From a virus, in IMG/VR virus record IMGVR_UViG_3300009481_000050, positions 1-33,302 of that record: 33,302 nucleotides of DNA, one strand, 5' to 3'. Shown in pieces: positions 5,868 to 12,649 of this stretch. The first letter of the stretch is position 1; every line of letters starts with the position of its first letter. Under the pieces are notes generated by a model. That model was not told the DNA's origin and searched no databases. It worked only from the letters and a program-made list of their open reading frames with translations. A program made the position numbers and the translations under genes.

Positions 5868-6070
5868 TGGTAATACCAGAATTAATAGATGACACAATAT
5901 GTAATCATTTATTGTCAGAAGATAAAATATATCATTTGAGAATATCTGAATTAGATAAAGGTTTATGTAAAAAAATATTACATGCCTATAAACAAAAGTC
6001 GTATATAGATAGAGATGAAATTAATACTATTCGTAATCTATATGTTACTATTAACAATGCCAAAACATAA
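5867..6070 (+). CDS. Unknown small protein within the recombination cassette (67 aa)
   Basis: A 67-residue protein between the exonuclease and ERF genes, coupled to the former through TAATG. It is helical (LIDDTICNHLLSEDKIYHL, then LCKKILHAYKQKSY) and ends DRDEINTIRNLYVTIN. No family recognised. Its position suggests a helper of the exonuclease or annealing protein, but that is only context. Confidence 0.55.
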   Translation: MVIPELIDDTICNHLLSEDKIYHLRISELDKGLCKKILHAYKQKSYIDRDEINTIRNLYVTINNAKT

Positions 6071-6082
6071 AGGAGAAATAAA

Positions 6083-6643
6083 ATGGCAGATGATTTAATA
6101 TACCCACAGTTAGTTAAAGCTTTAAGTGATATGACTAACCCAAAGAAGAGTGCAACTAATCCATTCTTTAAAAGTAAATATGCTACACTAGAAGATAGTT
6201 TAAACATAGCTACTAAGACATTAGCTAAATATGATTTAGGTGTTATGCAATTAAATGTTACTAGAGAAGATGGATCTTGTTTAGTTACAAGAATCATTCA
6301 TAAGTCTGGGCAGTTCATAGAAGATGGAGGAGTACCTTTAAAACTTAAAGATCCGAATGATGCACAAAAATTAGGTAGTGCTATTACTTATGCTAGACGT
6401 TATGGCTTACAAGCTATGCTAGGCATGATAGGAGAAGAAGATGATGATGGTAACACAGCAGTTAATTCTACACGCAAAAAAACTTTTGCAGATAGGTTAA
6501 AAGAAACTAAAGAACTAGATGAATTACAATTACTTTGGGACAATAATCAACACAAGATAAACAAATTAACATCAGCACAACAAAGCATATTAACTGCAAC
6601 ATTTAATCAAAAGAAAGAGGAGTTTGATAATGAGGACATATAA
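6083..6643 (+). CDS. erf: ERF-family single-strand annealing protein
   Basis: A 186-residue ERF-family recombinase that anneals complementary ssDNA. Family marks: an N-terminal L-x-K-A-L-x-D-M, then a spacer with FKSKYATLED, G-V-M-Q-L, the strand LVTRIIHKSGQF, and the signature AQKLGSAITYARRYGLQAML followed by G-x-x-G-E-E-D-D-D-G-N. The C-terminal ~55 residues are a charged helical tail. A strong AAAGGAG lies before the ATG. Together with the YqaJ exonuclease upstream and SSB downstream it forms a complete exonuclease-annealase pair, likely needed for recombination-dependent replication or genome end processing. Its 3' end overlaps the SSB gene by 14 nt. Confidence 0.9.
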   Translation: MADDLIYPQLVKALSDMTNPKKSATNPFFKSKYATLEDSLNIATKTLAKYDLGVMQLNVTREDGSCLVTRIIHKSGQFIEDGGVPLKLKDPNDAQKLGSAITYARRYGLQAMLGMIGEEDDDGNTAVNSTRKKTFADRLKETKELDELQLLWDNNQHKINKLTSAQQSILTATFNQKKEEFDNEDI

Positions 6644-7013
6644 TAAAATTAATATATTAGGACATGCAACTAGAGATCCAGAAGAATTTGGAGAAGGTAA
6701 AGGTTGGTGCAAGTTAGGAGTAACTACTAACAGTGGTTGGGGAGATAATTCTAAACCACAACATCATAACATAACTGTATTTGATGACCATAAGACTAGC
6801 TTTATAATGCAATACATAAAGAAAGGAAGTATAGTATTCGTAAGTGGTGAGGTACAATACAATAAAGGCAAAGACGATAAATGGTATACTGCTATAATTG
6901 TAGGTAAGTTTGATAGTGCAGTAGAGTTATGTGAAAGAAAAGGATCTGCACCTGCAATGGCTGATGATCCAATACCACAAAACAAAGGAGATGATATTGA
7001 TATTCCCTTCTAA
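6630..7013 (+). CDS. ssb: Single-stranded DNA-binding protein
   Basis: A 127-residue OB-fold SSB. Visible marks: R-T-Y-N-K-I-N-I-L-G-H-A-T-R-D-P-E at the start, a strand with CKLGVTTNSG, then HHNITVFDD, a K-x-G-S-I-V-F-V-S-G-E-V-Q-Y core (the classical G-x-x-V-x-V-x-G block), and an acidic C-terminal tail ending D-D-I-D-I-P-F, like the D-x-D-x-P-F tail by which SSBs bind partner proteins. I use ATG 6630 because GAGGAG lies 7 nt upstream; an in-frame TTG at 6624 is too close to that site. Protects ssDNA made by the exonuclease and may attract host replication proteins through its tail. Confidence 0.9.
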   Translation: MRTYNKINILGHATRDPEEFGEGKGWCKLGVTTNSGWGDNSKPQHHNITVFDDHKTSFIMQYIKKGSIVFVSGEVQYNKGKDDKWYTAIIVGKFDSAVELCERKGSAPAMADDPIPQNKGDDIDIPF

Positions 7014-7323
7014 GACATGGACTAAAATATTAAAAAAACATAGAGCAAGAACTAATATGTCTTTGGTTAAGCTTAGTAACTTAACTGGTATAAGTAAGAA
7101 TACTCTTATTAATATAGAGAAAGGAGATACTACTATACAGTTTAAGACATTAGAAAAATTAGAAATGTATTTTGCTCCACAAATTATGTTTGAAGAGTTA
7201 GAGTCTATATCAAAAATGTATGGTAAAAAACCAGAGATAAAAGATTTTTACTATAAAGAAGGAGCAGACTCTAACGTATTGTATTTAAAGAATTGCCTAC
7301 CAAAGATGGCTGAAGAGAAATAA
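6997..7323 (+). CDS. XRE-like HTH protein closing the early operon
   Basis: A Cro/C1-type HTH protein of about 108 residues. The HTH lies near residues 13-45: KHRARTNMSLVKLSNLTGIS, then KNTLINIEKGDTTIQFKTLE, matching the R...S-x-x-x-L-S...G-I-S...I-x-x-x-E-x-G pattern. The C-terminal half (residues ~60-108) is charged and of unknown role. Start: AAAGGAG at 6984-6990 is 6 nt before TTG 6997, better spaced than ATG 6991; longer starts (GTG 6931) would run far into the SSB gene and are disfavoured. As the last gene before the convergent terminator it may feed back on early transcription; its target is unknown. Confidence 0.65.
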   Translation: MIFPSKTWTKILKKHRARTNMSLVKLSNLTGISKNTLINIEKGDTTIQFKTLEKLEMYFAPQIMFEELESISKMYGKKPEIKDFYYKEGADSNVLYLKNCLPKMAEEK

Positions 7324-7412
7324 GGTTTCTGTTTTTCTTTCCTTTATTCTTTTAAATAATCTTTGGATAGATAGCTAATGAGATTCTCCTTTCATCAAAG
7401 AGCTATCAAGAT

Positions 7413-7448
7413 TATAGTAGGAGTAGTTTTATTCCTTCTCCTACTATA
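7413..7448. terminator. Convergent terminator hairpin between early and late operons
   Basis: TATAGTAGGAG (7413-7423) and CTCCTACTATA (7438-7448) form a perfect 11-bp stem with a 14-nt T-rich loop. It lies in the 120-nt gap where the plus-strand early operon (ending 7323) meets the minus-strand late operon (ending 7444, stop codon inside the stem). A moderate T-rich tract follows on the plus strand (CTTACTTCTTTTCC); the minus side lacks one. A weaker inverted repeat (GATAGCT at 7370-7376, AGCTATC at 7401-7407) precedes it. Probably bidirectional. Confidence 0.7.
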
Positions 7449-8493
7449 GCTTACTTCTTTTCCATGTAAGATATTCAGCTGATTCTTTTACATCAGCAAA
7501 CATTTGAATAGATGCAGGGCCTTCTACATCTGGATCAAAAATAGCTACAACACTAGCACCATGCTCTTGTTCTTCTAAGCCTAATACATTAGCATAGTTA
7601 TCAAAATATTTATACCCTCTTGCTCTACTTGCCCAATATGTTTTCTTATTGTCTGCATCTTCTACATGATACAAACCCCAATTATGTTTATGACCTGCAA
7701 CATATACATCTGCTTGACCAGTAAACTTACCTTTCTTCATAGGCCCATGCAAAGGATTATATATAGAATGACCATGAAAATCATGAGCTACCCATACTTT
7801 AAACTCTTTTTTATTAGGGCATACAATTCTAAATCTTGCTTGCCAATCTTGCATAGGTACTGCACCTTTATACATAAACTCTAGTACATCATCATTACCA
7901 GACCATACATCATGGTTACCTTTAATAAGTAAGAACCAATCAACAGATTTAAAAAACCAATCAACTAACTTCCATGTCTGTGGTCTAGTAGTTTCTTCTA
8001 ATGGGGCCATGTTTTGTGCTAACCTACCTGCCCAATTATTAGTATAGTCGCCCATACCGATACCATATAAGCCATCAGTATTATTAACAATATTAATATG
8101 CTCTCTAAGTAATTTAACATTACAGCCTTCATCTCCTATATGTGGATCGCCAAAGAAACATAAACCAAATGGCCCTGCTTGTTTCATCTTATAAGGAAAC
8201 CAAGTAATACTTTCTTTCTTTTTATGTAATCTATCAAATCTTTTTTCTGCTCTATCTAATAAAGATTCTACATCTAATTCAGAAGAAAGAATTTCTGGTG
8301 GTTCATAAGATTTATTTTTTTTTACATAAGGTATAGGTACATAACCCAGACTTCTCCAATTATATATACTATATTTAGGTATATTTAATTTTTCTGCTAT
8401 TTCTTTTACTGAAATGTTTTGTTCTAATAATGCAGTTACATCTTCTAGTAACTGTTGTTTAGGTTTTTCTCTAGGCATCACATAACTTTTCAT
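7444..8493 (-). CDS. Metallophosphoesterase with N-terminal HTH
   Basis: A 349-residue calcineurin-like phosphoesterase. Residues ~15-50 look like a homeodomain-type HTH (LLEQNISVKEIAEKLNIPKY, then S-I-Y-N-W-R). The metal-binding motifs follow in order: FFGDPHIGD (D-x-H), GIGMGDYTNN (G-D-x-x-x-x), LLIKGNHDVWSG (G-N-H-D), VWVAHDFHGH, and VYVAGHKHNWG (G-H-x-H). Such phage enzymes may be nucleases or phosphodiesterases; the substrate cannot be read here. It is the last late gene. Two starts are possible, 8493 and an in-frame ATG at 8478 that overlaps the upstream stop by 8 nt; neither has a clear ribosome site. A perfect 7-bp inverted repeat (8492-8509) overlaps the first start. Confidence 0.8.
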   Translation of the reverse strand: MKSYVMPREKPKQQLLEDVTALLEQNISVKEIAEKLNIPKYSIYNWRSLGYVPIPYVKKNKSYEPPEILSSELDVESLLDRAEKRFDRLHKKKESITWFPYKMKQAGPFGLCFFGDPHIGDEGCNVKLLREHINIVNNTDGLYGIGMGDYTNNWAGRLAQNMAPLEETTRPQTWKLVDWFFKSVDWFLLIKGNHDVWSGNDDVLEFMYKGAVPMQDWQARFRIVCPNKKEFKVWVAHDFHGHSIYNPLHGPMKKGKFTGQADVYVAGHKHNWGLYHVEDADNKKTYWASRARGYKYFDNYANVLGLEEQEHGASVVAIFDPDVEGPASIQMFADVKESAEYLTWKRSKL

Positions 8494-8686
8494 ACACAGT
8501 ATTGTGTATTAATAAATCTTTAGAAAGATTATCGCTTATAACATCAACATCACCTTCATCTAATAGAATAGGTGATGCTATGTTACAATAATTATTTCCT
8601 GATATACTTCCGCAACTTACTACGAGTAGACTTGTTGCTATTACTATCAAGATTTTCTTTAACCATCTTAGCAAGGTGTATGTCAT
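8471..8686 (-). CDS. Outer-membrane lipoprotein, Rz1/o-spanin-like
   Basis: A 71-residue lipoprotein. A basic N-terminus (LLRWLKK) and hydrophobic core (ILIVIATSLLVV) lead to the lipobox V-V-S-C (Cys about residue 25), so the mature protein is lipid-anchored. The mature part contains NNYCNIASPILLD, an acidic D-x-D-x-I-S-D-N-L stretch, then LLIHNTVYEKLC, the Y-C-x-I...P-I...N...W/Y...L-C layout seen in small phage spanin-like lipoproteins. Spanins fuse inner and outer membranes in the last step of lysis of Gram-negative hosts. The first 95 nt lie inside the preceding gene in another frame, as Rz1 genes lie in Rz genes. Confidence 0.65.
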   Translation of the reverse strand: MTYTLLRWLKKILIVIATSLLVVSCGSISGNNYCNIASPILLDEGDVDVISDNLSKDLLIHNTVYEKLCDA

Positions 8687-8795
8687 CTAACTGGTCTTTC
8701 ATTATATCTCTTTCTACACTTTTCTTCACAATTAAATACCCAGCTATCTTGCTAAATACTTTTAATATAGTAGAAAAAGCAGATAAGAAACCCAT
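8592..8795 (-). CDS. Small membrane-associated lysis-cassette protein, candidate i-spanin
   Basis: A 67-residue protein with a hydrophobic N-terminus (FLSAFSTILKVFSKIAGYLIV) interrupted by two lysines, followed by a charged helical part (ERDIMKDQLDDIHLAKMVKE) and a basic end (RSKLRKYIRK). The lipoprotein gene starts inside it, the Rz/Rz1 arrangement, so an inner-membrane spanin partner is the first guess, but the hydrophobic segment is weak and the protein short; a small holin-type protein is also possible. Coupled to the upstream gene through TAATG. Confidence 0.5.
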   Translation of the reverse strand: MGFLSAFSTILKVFSKIAGYLIVKKSVERDIMKDQLDDIHLAKMVKENLDSNSNKSTRSKLRKYIRK

Positions 8796-9001
8796 TAATC
8801 GTCTGCGTTTTTATTCTTTAGAACATTACCAGCTAATATATTTAAAACTTTAAGCAGCATGTTTACAATTTTATTGTCTGCTTTTGTAGGAGTTAAAGCT
8901 GTAACAGCAGTCGCTCCACCAACCACAGAAAGCAACGCACTTACCCATGCAGGATAGTTGTTTATAATTCCCATGATTAAACTAGGTGTTTGATCTTCCA
9001 T
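8795..9001 (-). CDS. Small membrane protein, candidate holin (68 aa)
   Basis: A 68-residue protein with one clear hydrophobic helix (AWVSALLSVVGGATAVTAL, residues ~18-36) followed by T-P-T-K-A-D-N-K-I-V and a second hydrophobic helix (MLLKVLNILAGNVL), ending with a short polar tail. The A-L-T-P-T-K...L-N-x-L-A-G-N pattern occurs in small phage membrane proteins found in lysis regions. Size, one or two membrane spans and position beside the lipoprotein support a holin, which times lysis by opening the inner membrane. Ribosome site AAGGATAATC is visible before the ATG. Which of the several membrane proteins here is the true holin cannot be decided. Confidence 0.55.
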   Translation of the reverse strand: MEDQTPSLIMGIINNYPAWVSALLSVVGGATAVTALTPTKADNKIVNMLLKVLNILAGNVLKNKNADD

Positions 9002-9049
9002 AAGATTATCCTTAGTTAGTTAAAAAAAATTACTACGTTAAATATAACT

Positions 9050-9274
9050 TCATATATATGGTTTGACAAGTAATAATAGAACACTTAACCCTACACCAGA
9101 TATTAGAAACCATGCTACTCTTTCCCACCTAATAGAATGATTATCTAATTTTTCTTTAATATGTTTTAATTCTACTGTAGCTTCTGACCATCTCTGACTA
9201 CAATCTTTCTCATGTCGTTCTATTTTTTTTAATGCTTCAATAGCAATTTGGGTAGGAGTCATCTTATCTTTCAT
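9050..9274 (-). CDS. XhlA-like protein with C-terminal membrane anchor (74 aa)
   Basis: A 74-residue protein: a charged N-terminal coiled-coil-like part (residues 8-48, with IERHEKDCSQRWSEA and LKHIKEKLDNH) and one C-terminal membrane segment (VAWFLISGVGLSVLLLLV) before a KPYI end. That layout is typical of haemolysin XhlA-like phage proteins and of small proteins that work with holins. Its start overlaps the preceding gene's stop by one base (TAATG), and it is part of the chain of small membrane proteins. A 48-nt gap follows before the holin candidate. Confidence 0.6.
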   Translation of the reverse strand: MKDKMTPTQIAIEALKKIERHEKDCSQRWSEATVELKHIKEKLDNHSIRWERVAWFLISGVGLSVLLLLVKPYI

Positions 9275-9672
9275 TAGTGTAATCCATTCCCATTTTTTCT
9301 AACTTTTTCTTTTAGTTGTTCTACATCTTCTTGTATCTTTTCTACTTGTCCATGTAAGAATTGTAAGTTTACTTTATTGTGCATACCATCTTCTAATAAT
9401 TTTTCATGTTTAGTAGTAACACTTGTTAAATGTTCTATTAACATAAATTGTTTAGCATCATCAGGTAAAGAACCTAGTTCACCTCTCGGCCAAAGAATTC
9501 TAAAGTTAGTATTTTTTTCTATATCAGAATTAACAAGTTTATAATTTGTTTCTATATTGTTAAGACGTTCTACAATACCAAAATATGCCCATACTGCTAC
9601 AGCAACAGCTATAACAATACTTAAAATATTTCTAATACTAAGATCAACTCCAGTATCTTCTCTTATTTTCAT
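9274..9672 (-). CDS. Membrane-anchored coiled-coil protein (132 aa)
   Basis: A 132-residue protein with an N-terminal membrane segment (ILSIVIAVAVAVWAYFGIV, residues ~16-34) and a long polar, helix-rich body. Residues ~90-128 carry heptad-like hydrophobics (LEDGMHNKVNLQFLHGQVEK then IQEDVEQLKEKV), suggesting a coiled coil outside the membrane. One N-terminal span plus coiled coil is the topology of Rz-type inner-membrane spanins, so this is the alternative spanin candidate, although it is not nested with the lipoprotein gene. The middle segment with RILWPRGELGSLPDDAKQ looks like a small conserved domain that I cannot name. Junctions on both sides are overlapping (TGATG, TAATG). Confidence 0.6.
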   Translation of the reverse strand: MKIREDTGVDLSIRNILSIVIAVAVAVWAYFGIVERLNNIETNYKLVNSDIEKNTNFRILWPRGELGSLPDDAKQFMLIEHLTSVTTKHEKLLEDGMHNKVNLQFLHGQVEKIQEDVEQLKEKVRKNGNGLH

Positions 9673-9914
9673 CAGATAGTTCCTTCAACAGTAGGTGGTG
9701 TATAGCCATATCTATTTTCCCATACCTCTTTTTGCACACATAACATATGCCATTTAGCATCATCTGGTCTACCTGCTTTAGTAGATTCATATATGCTTAC
9801 TAATGTTTCATAACATTTTTCTATAGGGATTGGTTCAGAAACTTTGTATTCAATGTTATCAGGAGATGTGCAAGTAAGAGAAAGACAATACATTATGATA
9901 GCTAAGTATTCCAT
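9672..9914 (-). CDS. Small exported protein of unknown function (80 aa)
   Basis: An 80-residue protein with a signal-peptide-like start (YLAIIMYCLSLTC) and a polar mature part with three further cysteines or cysteine-adjacent aromatic motifs (IEKCYETLVSIYES, KWHMLCVQKEVW). Two Cys in the mature part could form a disulfide in the periplasm. The layout resembles small periplasmic proteins of phage lysis regions, but no family is recognised. ATG overlaps the stop of the upstream 37-codon gene (TAATG). Confidence 0.55.
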   Translation of the reverse strand: MEYLAIIMYCLSLTCTSPDNIEYKVSEPIPIEKCYETLVSIYESTKAGRPDDAKWHMLCVQKEVWENRYGYTPPTVEGTI

Positions 9915-10027
9915 TAGAAAACTAAACTATATAAAGTATAAAAAACACAAATAACAAATAAAATTTTAGTTATTAATTTTCCTAAATGTGCAGTTTTACT
10001 TCCACATTTACAAAACAATCTTTCCAT
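9914..10027 (-). CDS. 37-aa single-span membrane peptide with Cys pair
   Basis: A 37-codon gene between the fibre genes and the membrane-protein cassette. It has the strongest ribosome site in the window (AGGAGGTAACT directly before ATG) and couples to the next gene by TAATG, so it is very likely translated. The product has a short Cys-containing head (MERLFCKCGSKTAH) and one membrane span (ILFVICVFYTLYSLVF) at the very C-terminus. Known pinholins and antiholins are small single-span proteins, and the position fits, but there is no homology evidence. Confidence 0.65.
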   Translation of the reverse strand: MERLFCKCGSKTAHLGKLITKILFVICVFYTLYSLVF

Positions 10028-10036
10028 AGTTACCTC

Positions 10037-11428
10037 CTAATAATTTAAAGATGCACCGTCTAGTCTTGTTTCTTTAGTACCAGATTGATTAGCCCATTCT
10101 ACTTTGTATTTCATTTGAGTACCAGTATTAGATATAGTTACTTTGTCTGATACTGCTACTTTAATTCCAGTTGAAAAAGTAGGACCAGCAGATAAAGTTA
10201 CTTGTGTCCAATTAGAACCATTGTCAGCACTTACATAACCTTTTAAATCTGTATTAAGTGTAGCTGTTCCAGCATTATCAGCATATGTTAATACTAAAGA
10301 TGCAGAAGATACTGTACCACTAGCTGTACTTGCAGTTGATATTAAACTACCTGTTGCACTTGGAGTTGCCGCTTCATAGTAAGCCCAAATTCTTATTGTC
10401 CAATTTGTTCCACCATCTATCCAACCTTGTCCAGCATGGTATAAGCCAGTAGAAGTTAATGTTGTAGAATCCCAAGACGCATTTTTAGTCATGCCTTGGT
10501 CTGAACCCCAAGAATCACTATTACTATCTCTTTTAAAAGATGTAATAGTATTTTCATCTGATGCTGGGTCATAAATAATTTTACATTGTTTACCTACACC
10601 TCTAAAACCAGAGTTAAATGATGCTGATGCACCAGCCCATTTTGCGTTCATGGGATAATTAGTATTAACATTATCATTTTTATTAAAACCATAACGCCAA
10701 TTTGGACCACTAGATGTATTGTTAGTTATAATCTCTTGTATGATTGTATGCCTACCACCATTTTGATATGTAGTATCAGCATCAAGCGCCCACCAACCAG
10801 AACCAGTAGCAGATGTTGTCCAATCAGCATAAGCATAACTAGTACCTCCAGAATCATATGCTCCAGAACCAGTTGTATTTGTAAATGTTAAAGTTGCACC
10901 ATTATCTTGACCAGCAGTATGTGGTCTATAATATGTAGCTGAACCATAAGTAGGAGTACATTTAACAAATTCACCAACTTGTCTAGCAGTATTAGTAGCT
11001 GTACCAATACCAGAAGAATCTTGGAAGGTATCTATAAAACTATTATTAAGATTGTAAGCATTTAAATTTTCAGTAACACTATCTCTTAAAGCTAGTATAG
11101 CTACTGCTTTAGTAAGAGGATTTAAATCTGTTGTTGCTGGAGGAGCAACAGTAGTCCATGTTGGAGCAGATGCACCACCATTCATTTGTAAAGTTTGACC
11201 AGCAGTACCTTTAGCTAACTTAACTAATGTAGTAGCACCACTAGCATATAATAAATCACCAGCAGTAAAACCAGTTAATCCAGTACCACCACTTGCTACT
11301 CCTAATCCACTAGCTACTGTAAGTGTAACTCCACTAGGCAATGATATTGTATCACCACTATCTCCTATTTGTGTAGTGTTTGCTGAACCATCAGCAGGAG
11401 ATATTTTATCTACTTTTACTTCACTCAT
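10037..11428 (-). CDS. Tail fibre/receptor-binding protein 4 (463 aa)
   Basis: A fibre-type protein. The N-terminus (EVKVDKISPADGS then GDSGDTISLPSGVTLTVASG) is the short beta-repeat module seen also at the start of the 12650-13285 gene; next comes G-G-T-G-L-T-G-F-T-A-G-D-L-L-Y-A, a segment common in phage fibres. The large middle (residues ~110-345) is rich in Trp, Tyr and Asn with no family recognised, probably the tip or receptor-binding part. The C-terminal ~100 residues repeat Ser/Thr/Ala-rich beta segments with NTGTQMKYKVEWANQSG near the end. It is the last of four fibre-like genes; host recognition role inferred. Confidence 0.65.
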   Translation of the reverse strand: MSEVKVDKISPADGSANTTQIGDSGDTISLPSGVTLTVASGLGVASGGTGLTGFTAGDLLYASGATTLVKLAKGTAGQTLQMNGGASAPTWTTVAPPATTDLNPLTKAVAILALRDSVTENLNAYNLNNSFIDTFQDSSGIGTATNTARQVGEFVKCTPTYGSATYYRPHTAGQDNGATLTFTNTTGSGAYDSGGTSYAYADWTTSATGSGWWALDADTTYQNGGRHTIIQEIITNNTSSGPNWRYGFNKNDNVNTNYPMNAKWAGASASFNSGFRGVGKQCKIIYDPASDENTITSFKRDSNSDSWGSDQGMTKNASWDSTTLTSTGLYHAGQGWIDGGTNWTIRIWAYYEAATPSATGSLISTASTASGTVSSASLVLTYADNAGTATLNTDLKGYVSADNGSNWTQVTLSAGPTFSTGIKVAVSDKVTISNTGTQMKYKVEWANQSGTKETRLDGASLNY

Positions 11429-11437
11429 TATTTACTC

Positions 11438-11782
11438 CTATGGTTTAGTAGGAAATGCAAACCCATCTGCTTCCATGTCTTGATGTGTTTTAGTTATATC
11501 TCTTAGCTCTTGTCTATAAGTTTTCATTTCATCAGACATAGTTACATCTGATAAAGCATAAAAATCTGTTTCTGCTAATAAAATATTTCTTTGCCACCTT
11601 AATTCTTGTAGCTTTTGTTCAGCAGTTTTACTAGGTGGAGTATCTTCTTTCCACGTTAGCCCTTCTGCTTTTTTAGTGTCGTCATTCCAAACGTTAAACC
11701 AATTTCGAGGAGCTGTTCTTCCATCGGAATACTTAAATCCTTTGCTTGTATCTACGTCTGAACCGTCTAATTGCCATGCCAT
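11438..11782 (-). CDS. Tail fibre assembly/chaperone-like protein (114 aa)
   Basis: A 114-residue protein whose C-terminal half matches the small XkdW/fibre-assembly type: L-R-W-Q-R-N-I-L-L-A-E-T-D-F then DVTMSDEMKTYRQELRDIT, i.e. the R-x-x-R-N-x-L-L-x-x-T-D...Y-R-Q-x-L-R-D-I pattern. The N-terminal half (WQLDGSDVDTSKGFKYSD) looks like a short beta module. It lies between two fibre genes, where such chaperones are usual. The role, helping the fibre trimer fold or attach, is known for the family type but not shown here. Confidence 0.65.
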   Translation of the reverse strand: MAWQLDGSDVDTSKGFKYSDGRTAPRNWFNVWNDDTKKAEGLTWKEDTPPSKTAEQKLQELRWQRNILLAETDFYALSDVTMSDEMKTYRQELRDITKTHQDMEADGFAFPTKP

Positions 11783-11792
11783 AATTTTACTC

Positions 11793-12641
11793 CTATGTTG
11801 TTATGCCAGTTATTGGGAATACACTTGTATCTGTTGATAATGCAAAATTAGAATCCCCACCATTCCAATTAGAAAGTGAACCACTATTGTGAGAACTATC
11901 TGTAGCACTATTATGTGTTTTACTTGCAGTTGTACCATTAGCACCAAACAACCAAATACCATTAGCTTCACTAGCATTTTCTGGATTTGCTCTTTGTGTA
12001 TCTAATACTGTTCCACTACCATCTATATCCATAAAGTCTATAGGTGTTCCATCTGAATTAATAAATTCACTTATTGTTCCCGGACTTTCCCCAGTTACTA
12101 CTGCAAATTGAGCAACATAAGTTGGCCCTTTTTGTGACCATGAAGGACTACCAGTTAAACTACTTATATTACTGTCCCAACCAGAATGATAACCCCAATA
12201 ACCAGAAAAAATATCTGTGTAATCATTTTCAGCATGGTCTAACATTTTTGTACCATCTATATAAACTTTAATATTAGCATTGCCTGGACTTATCATACAA
12301 AAATGATGCCAAGTATTAGTTGCTCTTTGTGCTGTACTTAATTGACTAGATGATTTTACATTGTGATACATACCATTATTATATTTTACCCAATGATAAA
12401 CATATCCATCTCCACCTACCCACATTCCAGTATGGTCTTGACTACCATGAAAATTACCCCACATCATAGTACCAATAGTATTGGCGTAATCATTTCTATA
12501 CCAAAAAGATATAGTACATCTTTTATTTAAATAATAACTAACAGCAAAATGTCCTCTACCATTACTACTAGCACTGTATATTCCAGCATCTAAAAATCCT
12601 CCTGCAGATGATGCACCTAATATACCTCCGTTACTTATCAT
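11793..12641 (-). CDS. Fibre protein with concanavalin/LamG-like lectin domain
   Basis: A 282-residue protein that reads as a concanavalin A-like (LamG-type) beta-sandwich: a strand with CTISFWYRND near residue 42, WHHFCMISPGNANIKVYIDG near residues 112-131 (the W-H-H-x-x...V-Y-I-D-G signature), and the strand YVAQFAVVTGES near residue 172. The tail (residues ~205-282) has GSGTVLDT and Ser/Asn-rich segments ending in ITGITT. Lectin-like folds in fibres bind host-surface sugars. The N-terminus (SNGGILGASSAGGFLDAG) probably docks or joins it to the other fibre proteins. One gene of a four-part fibre set. Confidence 0.65.
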   Translation of the reverse strand: MISNGGILGASSAGGFLDAGIYSASSNGRGHFAVSYYLNKRCTISFWYRNDYANTIGTMMWGNFHGSQDHTGMWVGGDGYVYHWVKYNNGMYHNVKSSSQLSTAQRATNTWHHFCMISPGNANIKVYIDGTKMLDHAENDYTDIFSGYWGYHSGWDSNISSLTGSPSWSQKGPTYVAQFAVVTGESPGTISEFINSDGTPIDFMDIDGSGTVLDTQRANPENASEANGIWLFGANGTTASKTHNSATDSSHNSGSLSNWNGGDSNFALSTDTSVFPITGITT

Positions 12642-12649
12642 ATTTTTTC

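Noticed and set aside
6931-6996. Long N-terminal extension (GTG 6931) of the XRE-like gene
   Set aside because: It would overlap SSB by 83 nt and has no ribosome site; TTG 6997 has AAAGGAG at the right distance.
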